DNA of 64,000 bases from Flammula alnicola. Lineage: Eukaryota; Basidiomycota; Agaricomycetes; Agaricales; Strophariaceae. A model generated the notes under the pieces. That model was given only the letters and a program-made list of their open reading frames with translations, was not told where the DNA came from and searched no databases. The stretch covers positions 124,001-188,000 of the forward strand of contig JADNRV010000064.1 in assembly GCA_015499995.1 (NCBI GenBank). The letters are read 5' to 3'. Below are positions 34,961-45,856 of the stretch, piece after piece (the stretch's first letter is position 1; each line of letters starts with the position of its first letter). The position numbers and the translations under genes are program-made.

Positions 34961-35781
34961 ACCCAGTTTGGAGATGCAGTAACGCGGCCAGATCGACAGC
35001 GCGAGCCAGTAGAATTCAGGAGCACCGTACAAGCCTGAGGGCGATAGAAACAAATGTACCACCGAACGCGGAAATGTCAGTCCACTGGCCCTCGCGTATG
35101 TTTGGCAACATCGCAACTTGAACCCCTGACGGTCAGTTGCACAACATCTCTGCTCTGTCAAATTTGACTTACACCTGTCTTTTCGTCGTCCACAGATGTA
35201 ATGAACTTCTACGAACCGACCATATACGAAGATGAACCTCCCCGGTTGCGGTTGGAGATGATATAAAGAGAGAGAGCGAAGAAAGCGGGCGAGGATAGAT
35301 GGCTGCGAAGATGCTGGCAATCGGTAAGTACTTGCTCTTAGATTGGTTGGTTCGCGAATGCTTACTTCATCCTTATTCGTAGACTCGCGTCATTCAACGC
35401 TCCAGACACCATCGTTCTCGGTGGCGACGACCTCACTTCCTACCGTATTGCGAGCGTCGGCGGGCGGGCATACGGAGCGCCACTTGGATGTGGCGATCTG
35501 ACCAGACAAAGGGATAATGGATAATCGTAGCTGCGGAAACGCAGACTAATTGTAAGTGTCTCCTTCGTTTCATCAGCTTAGAGGCGCGTACTCACCCCTC
35601 TCTGCGTAGTCCGCTTGCTGTGTGTGATTTTTAGGCAGATGGTAGTCCAGAGCGTAGGGAGCAATCACTCCGTGAGCGGCAATTTAAACATCCTGGATCA
35701 TTCCATATTCAGTATCCAGCCAGTACTCCGAAATACACCGCAAGTCTAAAGTTTTGCGCATATCTAATCTTGTCGATGATA

Positions 35782-37025
35782 CTAAAACACGACATAAAGG
35801 AGCAACGTAAAGAAAATAGAAAAGAAATGTATATTGAGATTCTGTAGCCTAGTAGCACCTTGATCGTTGGTCGTAAGAACGGATTCAGGAATAGAAAATG
35901 AGTCAAATAGAACGATACTTGTATTTTCGGATCCTTGTGGCGCACTCGGTGAGGGACCTACATATACCAGTGTAAGAGTGTGATTCGATTGAGACTGATA
36001 TCCCGGAGGAATAGCATGGAATGGAGGAAACTGGAGAGGATAGCAAGCAGGAAGCGATTCACTTCCAGAGAAGGTATCAATGGTAGAAGTCGTGTTAAAA
36101 CCATCTACCAGCACAGAGAAGACGCCTCCGTTTGGAGAATTGACCACATTAACCATAATACTTAGGTCTTAAAAAAAAAAGACATTAGTCATCTTTGACG
36201 TCGAAGAGGACAATGAGGTTTACTGGTATAGGTAAATGATACGGTCGCATTGGCGGTATCCGTGACGTGGAGGGACTTGCTCTGAGTGCAGTTGGAATCA
36301 ATGTTGGAGATATTCCATGCATCGGAAGGACTATAGATGACACCATGATCGCTACTTGGGATCAGAGTAGAAGAAGGAATGAGACCGGTTGTCGCTGACG
36401 GAAATGGGGTTGCTGTCTTTCCGAGGGCATCGACACAGTGCACATCGTTGCCAGTTCCATGCGTGAAACAAGTAGTTCCAATCGCTGATGCGCCAACGGT
36501 TAGTAGATAAATTCAAAGACAGTTCATGTTTCACATACGGCAGCAAAATCCACTGATTCCTAGTACGATATCACATCTAACTGACGAATCGTACGCTCAA
36601 TTATCACAATCTCGAAAAAATATCGACGAAAGAGGCTCACATAAATATGGATCGGCGCATGGCTCATGGTCATACCCTAATATGTAAGGCTCTTTTGGGT
36701 CGATACACATGGGAATGCCACGATGAAACGTGCATTCGAGGCTGTTATAGGTCATCAACTGCAATCTTTCGGGAAGAGACAGAGAAAAGCCTTACCCAGA
36801 TGGGCAGCAGTATGGAGCCGTGCCGCAAGGTGGGGAGTCAGCACCACAGTTCGCCTATGGAAATTCACGCTTAATGAATATTTATGGAAATGGATGAGGC
36901 GTTGGACAGAGACTCACTGATACCGCAAATGTTTCCTTGCCTGACGGCTTTTCAGCGATTGCGATCAGGGAAAATATACCCAACAGGGCAACTTGAATGA
37001 GACGGGCCATACTAGTAGATGGCAT
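35782..37025 (-). CDS. Secreted Cys-containing protein, probably GPI-anchored (right copy)
   Basis: ATG at 37025 gives the signal peptide MPSTSMARLIQVALLGIFSL and then AIAEKPSGKETFAV. Short exons follow: one with CGTAPYCCPSG, one with GYDHEPCADPY, and one with CFTHGTGNDVHCVDALGK that continues to NISNIDSNCTQSKSLHVTDT. The last exon (36156-35782) contains GVFSVLVDGFNTTSTIDTFS and NHTLTLVYVGPSPSAPQG and ends in a hydrophobic tail (FFSIFFTLLLYVVF), typical of a GPI-anchor signal. It lacks the two one-base losses of the left copy. One small exon near 36525-36545 cannot be joined in phase with certainty, so the model needs cDNA. It probably acts at the cell surface; function unknown. Head-to-head with the DUF4436-type gene. 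Confidence 0.5.
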
Positions 37026-37657
37026 GTGGTGCAATTTAGATTCGGATGATTGTACGAAAACCACAGTTGAACTGCAGTTCGCAACTGGTAAGTGTTCTGG
37101 TGGATTATATACCTCTCATGGCTGGCGAAATCGTAAGCCTGGGTCACGATGCATGACATGTACAGGAATAACTTGAAGAAATCAGGGTTGCACTTGAATC
37201 CGAATCTATCTAAATTGGTGAAAAGAAGGAACACCCTCGTAAAAATCCCCATGATCCTTGAAGCACGGCGATGGAAAGTTAAGGCCCCTAGAAATTTGCA
37301 TGTCTTCCATTGCATGCAGCTATATCCAGTTGTGTGCGGTTGCACGCAATTTACGATCTGCGTGACAGTTGGGCGCTAAGCAAGAACCGATAGGGCGGAG
37401 GGCCATGCATGATTTTCAGATGGAGTCCGACCTGGGCCGACTTTCTACGGCTCTGACGTCCTGTGACAATGGCATCGCAAAAAAACCAGTGGCCGGAAAT
37501 TAAGTCCTCACCTTATCACCGTACATGTGCTCAACATCGGGCGTTTTATGAAAGCGGTTGCATTGCCCTCAACGCTACTTAAGGAACAGGCCAATTAACT
37601 GCAACGGACGAAAACGAATCTCATCCTCTCTTGGCAGTATCCCATTGAGTTGTTTCC
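37026..37657. promoter_or_regulatory. Divergent promoter region, secreted protein / DUF4436-type gene
   Basis: 632 bases separate two head-to-head starts, and the same arrangement is kept in the left arm (24646-25219). The conserved head-to-head order suggests shared control. I could not identify a specific binding site. Confidence 0.5.
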
Positions 37658-39423
37658 ATGACTTTCAAACTTGAATATGACACTCCATCTTCCACTGCGG
37701 CGAGCGACACTGATTCCCAAGCCAACAGCTCGCCGCGCCTACAAGATTTTACCAAGTTCTCCCTCTACTGGGCAGCACTCGTCTCAACATGCTTGGTTTC
37801 TTTTTTTATTGCAGCATCGCATATGACAGTCAAGCCTCTCCAATTTCAAGCTCCCATTAGCAGTATTGACGATTGGTTCACGGCGGATGTAGGCTTTCTC
37901 GAAATTTCCGGGAACTTTATCGCTAACAGAAATGCTTATTTAGGTCACCTTGACGGCAGAAGCTGTCTCTGTGGACCCAATCTCAAGAACGATAGTCATG
38001 AACTGGTATCCGGCATTGACTTCCACAACTAATTGTTCGTCAAATGCGCATATTGTCACTGACATTTATCTCACTAAGTGAGTAAAAAGATCCTGTGTCG
38101 TCAGTCGAGATTGGAGGATTTATGTGCTTGTTACCTGTAGCATGCTGCTGGATACCAGCAGTCCCTCATGGACTGCCCAGCCAGCGGACGGGGATCACGC
38201 AGCATTTCGATTGAATGGCACTGAATGGTGTCTTGGTCTGGTCCACACGTATCCTTCCTTCAGAACTGTGACAAAGCTTGTTGCCTCGAAAGAATACCTT
38301 CTGGTGCAATCAATCGGAAGTCATTCATCCCTACAGAGTTATCCATTTGACGTGTACGTCGATGGCCGCGTCCCCCGAATCATGATGCTTACATGTTTAT
38401 TTATCAGCTACCTTGCACCGTTCTCATTTTACACGCGAAATGTAAATACGGGGACTGTCTCAGCACCGAAGGTTACCGATGCCTTCGGTATTGCAGTGTA
38501 AGTAAACCGGCAGGCCAATCATCACAATAATGCTTACACGGGCAGACAGGAACTTTAAAATATCACTTCTGAATACATTTCTGAGCTACACCGACGTACA
38601 AAAGAACCTTCAATTTTATTTGCGAATTGAGAGGTCAAGGGCGACGAAAGTATTTGTGGTTATGGTTGCGGTTACAAATTGTGAGTCTCATGAAGATTTG
38701 ACATGTTCAATTCCATTTACATCATACAGGGCTTACCGCCATAGCATTTCTCACAATCTGTGCTGCAGCGTTTATATATCCCGAGCACCAAATTTATGGG
38801 GAGATGTTTGTGGTTCCCGCAGGCGCAGTATTTGCTTTCACATCCATCAGAGCCAACCTTCCAGGCGCTCCCGCTGGTTTCGGTAAGATTTGTGTAAATC
38901 GTCTTGGGTGTACTCAATTCGAAGATATTTTCAGGAACAACTATAGGTTCATCTTCTTGGATAAATTATTCTCGCTTACCGACTTACCCCGATGCTCTTT
39001 GCAGACTTGTACACGATTCTGCCTGTGCTTGTCATCATGTCATTCTGCGTGAGTAATCTGTTGCAATGAAATCCATTGCGGATGATGATGATATCTCTTT
39101 TACAGAGTTTTGCTTTACTTCTTATCATTTTACATCGAAGAATACTCTACTGGAAGCTGGAGAAAAAGCGACAGGAGTCACAGGACAATGAACGGAGTAA
39201 GTTTATTCCTTTATCTGCCATAGTTTACACCACAGTCGTTATCTAACATCTCGGAATCTCAGCCACGGAACAATATCGATGTGATACACCAAATGAGAAT
39301 GGAAATATGCCTTATACCGGAACTGAAATTTCACAGCCTGAGTTTCGATTCCAACAATCTTCCTCTAATGTATTAATGGCGGAGCAGAGAAATAATGCAG
39401 TGAATGGCAAACATCCAGCGTGA
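37658..39423 (+). CDS. DUF4436-type integral membrane protein (right copy, intact)
   Basis: Splicing about nine short introns gives an open frame of roughly 400 codons. It starts MTFKLEYDTPSSTAASDTDS at 37658 and has an N-terminal membrane segment (LVSTCLVSFFIAASHM). A soluble part follows (VSVDPISRTIVMNWYPALTS, then the motif YPFDVYLAPFSF). After NFKISLLNTFLSYTDVQKNL come membrane segments (KVFVVMVAVTNWLTAIAFLT; LPVLVIMSFCSFALLLIIL), with RANLPGAPAGFGTTIDLY between them. A polar tail ends NGKHPA at 39421. The YPFD motif and the LPGAP-GT-D segment match the DUF4436 family as I know it, whose function is unknown. No frame break was seen, unlike the left copy. Confidence 0.5.
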
Positions 39424-39689
39424 ATGGTGTAGTGAAGAGGATTCCTTTCTCATTATCGGTACTTATGACTCGACACCACATGTCATGGTCGTTTTTGTCT
39501 CTGACCACGATTATTTAGTCTCGACACCAGCCGTGGGAGGGAACTTATTCTTGAGGGAACTTATTCTTAAGTGGCCAAGTGTGGCCGGAATTACAGTTAC
39601 AGGCCGCACTTCAACAGCACCCTCGGATTTTCCGGTCTCCTGAAAACCCCTGACAACTTGGGACTGGAACCTAGACGTACTTAGTAATA

Positions 39690-40214
39690 CAGTCGACACC
39701 CTCATAACCCATACCCCTCGGTGAACGGCCCAGGGTATATGTTATCAGGGGTTATGGGTTTGCTGAGGTATTCTAAAAATAGATTCGAAAACCCGCAAAA
39801 AAATCAAAAACAATTGTGGGCAACGTATTTGTAACTAAACTATTGCTGGCGATGAGGTATACTAATTTGAAAGATAAAATCTACACCTTCTGGAAAAAGT
39901 CAGTTAAAATAGTATTTTTCATGCCTCTGGTCTCGTCGCGGCGGATTTGCCTGTCGAAAGATCCCAATATTACTTCTACCTTTCGTGCAATGGGTTTGTT
40001 AATATCCTCTGTGTATCTAACAATAGTTGAAGCTTCCTTGAGGACGTCACGCCGGGTTGGATGAGGCTCTAGGGGAATGTATGGGTCGTGGGTTATCGCG
40101 GACTTATGGGTTATAGTGTGCAAATCTCCGCCCACCAAGTTGGTGGAGTGGAAAAGTTATGGGATATAAGGGTTTATGGGTTATCTAAGGTATAGGTTAT
40201 GAGGGTGTCGATTG
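39690..40214. mobile_element. 525-bp MITE with Tc1/mariner-like ends and TA target duplication
   Basis: The element starts CAGTCGACACCCTCATAACC and ends with the inverted form GGTTATGAGGGTGTCGATTG, giving terminal inverted repeats of about 26 bases with three mismatches. Both ends are flanked by TA (39688-39689 and 40215-40216), the target of the Tc1/mariner/pogo superfamily. There is no transposase frame, so it is non-autonomous. Inside, near the ends, copies of TTATGGG and TTATGGGTTAT recur (39752, 40104, 40156, 40173). The corresponding site in the left arm (about 22650-22700) lacks it. Confidence 0.5.
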
Positions 40215-40216
40215 TA

Positions 40217-41146
40217 TTAAACTCTTATCTTCCCCTCAGCCCCGGTTTTCATTTATAACATATTTCAATTGGCCTTCAATTATATGGCTTCTTAGGCGCT
40301 CAAAACTTTATCGCTGACATCTACAATCTCATCGCTGAACCGGTGTCAGCATAGCCCTCTTCTGTCCAGCTTCTCCTACAATGAGGAGCACATCCTAAGT
40401 TCTCATTTTTCACCCTTCACGATGGCCTCACCAAACTTGACGGAGTTTTATCCAACAGGGACTCCGTACATGGCATGGCTGTGTGGCATGTGCTATTCTT
40501 AGTCTTTCTACATAGTCACGTGCTCCGGTCTGATGGGCTGCGCGCACTATTACACCCACTACTAGTACATAGGCGGCAATTGGAACTGCAATAAGGGATA
40601 TTAATCATTCAGATTTACGTTAAAACATAGCACCCTAAGAAAACTAATTGAATCAATGTGATACTGGCAGCTTATTGGCTGCAAATTGAATCAGTCACAG
40701 CGACATGCTGCCACATGCTGCATCCTTCGATGCTCATCACTCCCTAAGAAGGAGAAATCGTTTCTCCGCAATGTTCTTGACAACGATTAAGGCTTATTCG
40801 TAGTAGCGCTCAACGGGCGCTATATACAAATGACTGACAAAGCGACACGGAGCGACCATATCTGATGATCGATTGTCTGCTCATATCGCAGTTTCTTTTC
40901 TTAGGCCCTCTTTCTATACAGCGAAGAAGGCGGGTATGACTCTTTTCTGACACATTTTTCATGACCATCGCTTGATAGATTTTCCATTGAATGAGGAGAA
41001 AGATCATTGCCGCTTTAGATAATAGCATATAAGTAATCCTGATAGACCACAGGCATAGCAGCAACTCACCCAATTCAAAGATTTCTCCTCTCGATACCCC
41101 AACGCGGCCCTCATCAGTTTACACATCGCTCTCTCTCTACCTTATC
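40217..41146. other. Intergenic region (right arm), no gene seen
   Basis: Partly mirrored in the left arm (for example 40740-40810 against 21890-21970). It holds the promoter of the Cys/Pro-tail gene at 41147. No other signal was recognised. Confidence 0.5.
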
Positions 41147-41788
41147 ATGGGTACAGATATTGACCCCGACGCATACAACGCTCTCCCTACCATTCCAACA
41201 GCTGACGCAAATTTCAAGGCTCAGCTGCGAGCTTCAAACGCCATCGATGACCCAAGCTCCCTATTCTCCCAGCTTGCAGGATTATTCGCCGAATATCCAG
41301 CTTATGCTGTCTGCCTTAACCACCGTCACTACCCTTTGTACACCGGCGAGCGTATGGTCGCAGAAAACAACGTAACAAAACCGTCCCTCGAAACAGCTTC
41401 CGATATCATCCCGGAGCGCTGGTTAATAACTACCAACCCGGATACGGCCCAGTCCACATTCACCGCGTTCGAATTCAAATTCGCCGATGGAACCTGCTTC
41501 CTCGGCGCTCCTGATCAAGACTTTTTGAGAGGATTCACTAATATTCTTCGAGACAATTCGATCGGCTTTGACGTCTTGGGGGTCTGCATCGCTCCTCAAC
41601 CTGGGGAGCTGCCGGATGGTTCTGTCTTTTGGGAGAAGGCCGGCCCTGGAGACCGAGAGCAAGTTCTCCAGATCGTCGACAGATCCATACCACCGGTTCA
41701 GAATAGCTACCAATCAGTGTGGGTCCCCTCAACCGATCTGAAGCCGAAGTTGGCGTGCACGCATATCTGCACTAGATGCCCTCCCTAG
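41147..41788 (+). CDS. Hypothetical protein with C-terminal CTHxCTxCPP tail (right copy)
   Basis: A single open frame of 213 codons starts MGTDIDPDAYNALPTIPTAD. It shares with the left copy the segments YPAYAVCLNHRHYPL, DIIPERWLITTNPDTAQSTF and FDVLGVCIAPQPGELPDG, and ends CTHICTRCPP. Compared with the left copy it lacks about 25 residues before the tail and about 9 in the first half; all differences keep the frame. Preservation of frame in both copies and of the exact Cys spacing at the end suggests selection. Family unknown. A run of 11 G follows the stop (41799-41809). Confidence 0.5.
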   Translation: MGTDIDPDAYNALPTIPTADANFKAQLRASNAIDDPSSLFSQLAGLFAEYPAYAVCLNHRHYPLYTGERMVAENNVTKPSLETASDIIPERWLITTNPDTAQSTFTAFEFKFADGTCFLGAPDQDFLRGFTNILRDNSIGFDVLGVCIAPQPGELPDGSVFWEKAGPGDREQVLQIVDRSIPPVQNSYQSVWVPSTDLKPKLACTHICTRCPP

Positions 41789-43041
41789 ATTCTGGGCTGG
41801 GGGGGGGGGTGGATATTCGGGTTCTAATCAATTACTTCAACAGTAGGTGCGTGAGTGTAGAGGAGATCTAGATCTGGAGAGGAAAGGATAGGAAATTAGT
41901 CGATCACGGTTCTGTATGAGTATTGCGTAGTTTGTTCCGCCTGTACAGTGTATAGTTGTTTCGTACAAGATTCTACTTGTGCTTTCATAGTCATATCATT
42001 CATGCTCATGATTCTTTCTCCTTCGAAGGACCTTTCACTTCGCACAAGGGGCTTACAATATTTTCCCGCTTATGGCAAAACGAATAATTACAAAGGTATA
42101 CCTACTTCTCTATATACTCTACGAGATGAAGCCGCTCCCGGGTCACACTTCGCGCTTCCAACGACCAAAAAAATGGTTGGTCTTCCTCCGAGTCGATGTC
42201 TCCCTTGCTTCGATGTTGGAGGCGAGATGGTACGATATGATGATATGACTTCTGAAGAAGCGCACGTCCTAGACCGTGTTGAGTTGGGATCGTGTTGGGA
42301 TACAATTCGAGATCATTTCTACCTCAACTCCTCATGCTAGTAGGATTATGAAAGCTTCCTGGAAGGTAATGGACTCGGAGGGAAATGAGCGAATTAGATG
42401 GGAGGACGCGAGAGGAAGAATGAAGGACGGACTCGGAGGGTGAGAGAGAGACAGGGAAGATGGATATGCGAAGATCGACAGTGGATAGAGTCGAGCGGAG
42501 CGATGTTCTTGACATGCGACAAGTAGGCGGCCTATGAAGCTTAACATCATGCCGTTTGAACTTGGCTTGAACGCATGAAAGAACTGACTCGGACATTACC
42601 TTGTGAGGTCGACGGACATATCCTTTCCATCTTTTCAGCCTCGTGAATGGTCTAGCAATAGCTGTTCCTGTCGCAAATAGAAAGCAAGGGATGGGAAAGT
42701 GTCAGTGAGAGCAAAGTGAAAGAAGGTGCCAGTGTGCTGCGGGCGAGGACAAGGCGAGGATCAGCTGGGCGCAAGGTGATATGAGAGAAGAAAGGGGAGA
42801 CCAGCAACTATACGAGGAGTATAAAAGAAGTAATTTATGCACAGACCATTTGAAGGACGAGTTGCAACTCGAGACGGGCAAGAGATGCTTGACGTCATCG
42901 GAACATGCCGAAGCTCGCCGAGAACCCTTCCGAATGGCGGTTTCCTCAGATTCCCGGAGAATTACTCTGATTTATACGTCGGATTTCTCACAAAACGGTC
43001 CCCCTTCCTACAATTGCTGAGCTTTATTTATTTTCGTGAAT
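41789..43041. other. Intergenic region mirrored at 19436-20676
   Basis: 42100-42600 matches 19850-20390 in reverse. A segment at 42771-42799 is also present at 44372-44400, next to the dispersed repeat. No gene recognised. Confidence 0.5.
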
Positions 43042-43735
43042 CTAATACACGCCCGGTACTAATCGATACTACACACCTCCCACTCCCTCCCGTACCTCGT
43101 CCTCATCATCTCATCCTCAAGCCCCATACGCCTCCAAAACATCCCAAACACGAAACACACAAACCTAACACACGGGCCCAACACCACCCACGCCTCCGGC
43201 CGCCTATACACCCTGCTCTCTCTCTCAACCAAGAGCCTGCAGCGGCATGGTGTAATAGCACAACGGTGTGCAGGCAATACGCCCCCGTGTAGGATGGGTG
43301 CCGCACGATGTTGTAAGTCCCCGTCGTCACCAGCGTGTGGTTCTCGACAATAGTGAGGTGGTACGTGAACCGCCGCGCCATCTTGCGGAAGCACAATTGG
43401 CGGACCACACATCCAAACGCAACTAGAGCTGCGCTGAGCAGGGCAAGTGGGGAGAGGAAGATACAAGACGCGTCTTTGTCCCCAGGCAGCAGGAAAGATG
43501 TTACGCCTGTGGGTGCACGGAGGATGACGAGCTCAACGACGGCGTGTGTCCAGACGACAGACTATAGGCAGTAGAGTCGGGCCCGTCAGATTTGCTTCGC
43601 GTATACCGGTTTTCAATCGCACCTTCTACGCCGCAAGCCCCCAAAACCGCACTCGGTCTACCACCATCGGCTTATCCTTGGCTTTGCCAACTTCTCGTCC
43701 TTTATTGCTCTTATCCCCTTGCGTAGGGTGAATTG
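43042..43735 (-). pseudogene. ICMT copy 3 (right arm), 5'-truncated and frame-broken
   Basis: The - strand holds HLTIVENHTLVTTGTYNIVR and then HPSYTGAYCLH. A CT repeat at 43214-43226 is one unit longer than in the sister copy at 45.1 kb and shifts the frame at WLRE, so the conserved end appears in another frame (YRLVPGVY, stop 43042-43044). The first exon starts only at HPTQGDKSNKG, because similarity stops abruptly near 43735 and the ATG is missing. The usual Pro of the TTGPY motif is Thr. Not functional as written. Confidence 0.5.
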
Positions 43736-45086
43736 AGAATCTTCACCGCACAACGTCCATATGGATTTAGGGTAGACTGTAGTTGGCAAGCTTCAACTCG
43801 TCTCGTCAACCTCTCATAATTCATCTAACTGCAGAAGCCCTGTGGTGATTCCATTGTATCAAGTGATAGAGCTACTAGTTTAGTGGCGAGGGTAGGCACA
43901 TCGGAAGTAGGTTTGGAGCAAGTCGCCTCGCTAGCCTAGAAGACTCAATGAATACAATAGATCTCCGAAAACTAGGAGTGCAATGTGGAAAGAGCTCGAA
44001 TTTCAAGAACTTGAGCAACCAGCAAATTTTCTCCAGGCTTTCAGAATGGGTTCTCCGAACCACGGGATGGCTATGATTAGTTTGCGGAAACGTGTTTGAA
44101 AACTAGCTTTCACATCGCACAATGGGTATTCTTGCATGATGACTATTTCAAGGAATGGAGAAAAATTGTGGGCTTGTATCAGGGAAATGATAATTGCTGA
44201 GCAGCCAGTGTGGATAAATACTTATGGATCCCAATCGAACGAAAGGATCGCGAGAGTGGTGGAAGAGTACATAAGCGAAGAAGAAAAAAAGAGAACAGGA
44301 GGGTTTGTCGAGCGCCGTCCAGAATGAAAGCAGCGTCATGCGATCTCAGGCTCAACGCCATCTCCACAACAGGGCGCAAGGTGATATGAGAGAAGAAAGG
44401 GGGAGAGTGAAGATAAATGCAGAAATAAAGCACCAGGATATGATCGACATCCTTGAAGAGACGCGCAAAGTCCTTCCTGATACAGAAGCTTGGACGCCTG
44501 ACCACGATAAGGAGGGATACGGCTTACAGAAAGCAAGAAGAGGAAACTGGAATCCTACAAACCCCCGTCGGAACCTGTTAAAGAGGAGGCCGAAGAGGCA
44601 CCGCCAGGCCACCGCGCGAAGCGTATACAAAGCGCGCCAGATCCCGAAAAACCCAGGCCCTCGCGATTGAGACCATCTGCTGCAGCCTGCCAGTGCTAGC
44701 ACCCATTGTATGACGACCCGAAGGAAGTGACTATCCGAATTTATGAAGATGTCGATGTGGCTTCGAGGCCGTGCTCAAGTGTATTCCAACTTGTAATTTG
44801 TTTAACCTGTAAACCAGTAATTAACATGGACTTGGATTAACTCGCAGTGCAGTATGAGACGGTTAGAAAGAAAGACTTCGAGGAGAACTCACCATATGAA
44901 ATTGTCCCCAGGTTAACTATACCCTGTTGCCAACAGTCGAGCATGTTTATTGTTCAACGGCCATAGACGTAGAGGTCGCTGGGAGGAGAACGAGGAAGGC
45001 GAAGAAGAGGAGGAAGGCGTGGCTGTGCAAATTTTGTTGCTCTTCTCTCCTCGTCGAGTACTGATCAACTATTTATTTTTGTGTAT
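43736..45086. other. Spacer between two ICMT copies, with dispersed repeat
   Basis: Besides the repeat at 44197-44365, a frame of about 100 codons continues to 44670 (MIDILEETRKVLPDTEAWTP, RQIPKNPGPRD). It is basic and resembles nothing I know. No other coding signal. Confidence 0.5.
44197..44365 (+). repeat. Dispersed repeat, copy B (partner 34061-34232)
   Basis: Near-identical to 34061-34232 in direct orientation. Immediately after it, 44372-44400 repeats 42771-42799, so two different duplicated pieces are joined here. No transposase or terminal repeats were found. Confidence 0.5.
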
Positions 45087-45856
45087 CTAATACACACCCG
45101 GCACTAGTCGATACCTAACCGCGCCCGCCCACACCTCCCACTCCCTTCCAAACCTCGTCCTCATCATCTCATCCTCAACCCCCATACGCCTCCAAAACAT
45201 CCCAAACACGAAACACACAAACCCAAAACACGGGCCCAACACCACCCACGCCTCCGGCCTCCTATACAACCCGCTCTCTCTCAACCAAGAGCCTGGAGCG
45301 GCATGGTATAACAGCACCCCGCGTGCAGGCAATACGCCCCGTGTAGGATGGGTGCCGCACGATGTTGTAAGGCCCCGTCGTCACCAGCGTGTGGTTCTCG
45401 ACAATAGTGAGGTGGTACGTGAACCGTCGCCCCATCTCGCGGAAGCACATCTGGCGGGCCACACATCCAAACGCAACTAGAGCTGCGCTGAACAGGGCGA
45501 ATGGGGAGAGGAAAATACAAGACGCGTCCTTGTCCCCAGGCAGCAGGAAAGATGTTACGCCTGTGGGCGCACAAAGGATGACGAGCTCAACGACGGCGTG
45601 TGTCCAGGCTACGGACTATAAGCAGTAGAGTCGGGCCCGTCAGATTTGCTTCGCGTATACCGGTTTTTAATCGCACCTTGTACGCCGCAAGCACCAAAAA
45701 CCGCACTCGATCTACCACCGTCGGCTTATCCTTGGCTTTGCCAACTTCCCGTCCTTTGTTGCTCTTATCCCCTTGCGTAGGGTGCTTCAACCCAAAGTAC
45801 ATCCCCACCGCGACAACGAGGATGGCTGCTGTCTTCCCTACTAAAGCTAACGACAT
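45087..45856 (-). pseudogene. ICMT copy 4, one frame break
   Basis: ATG at 45856 opens MSLALVGKTAAILVVAVGMY. After an intron the second exon includes LFSAALVAFGCVARQMCFRE and the motif NHTLVTTGPYNIVRHPSYTG. A C-run at 45337-45340 is one base shorter than in its sister copy (43282-43286) and breaks the frame right after the motif. The rest (PGSWLRESGLYRRPEAWVV, FGREWEVWAG, YRLVPGVY) is conserved in the next frame, with stop at 45087-45089. With one base restored it would read through, so this is either a very young pseudogene or an assembly error. Confidence 0.5.

Larger units (their letters stand above)
34865..43735 (-). repeat. Right arm of a large imperfect inverted duplication
   Basis: It contains the mirror images of the left-arm genes in reverse order: ICMT fragment, secreted protein, DUF4436-type protein, Cys/Pro-tail protein and ICMT. 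It is longer than the left arm mainly because of a 525-base MITE at 39690-40214. Coding exons in the two arms remain closely similar at protein level, while intergenic parts differ by many small indels, so the duplication is not recent. Confidence 0.5.
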
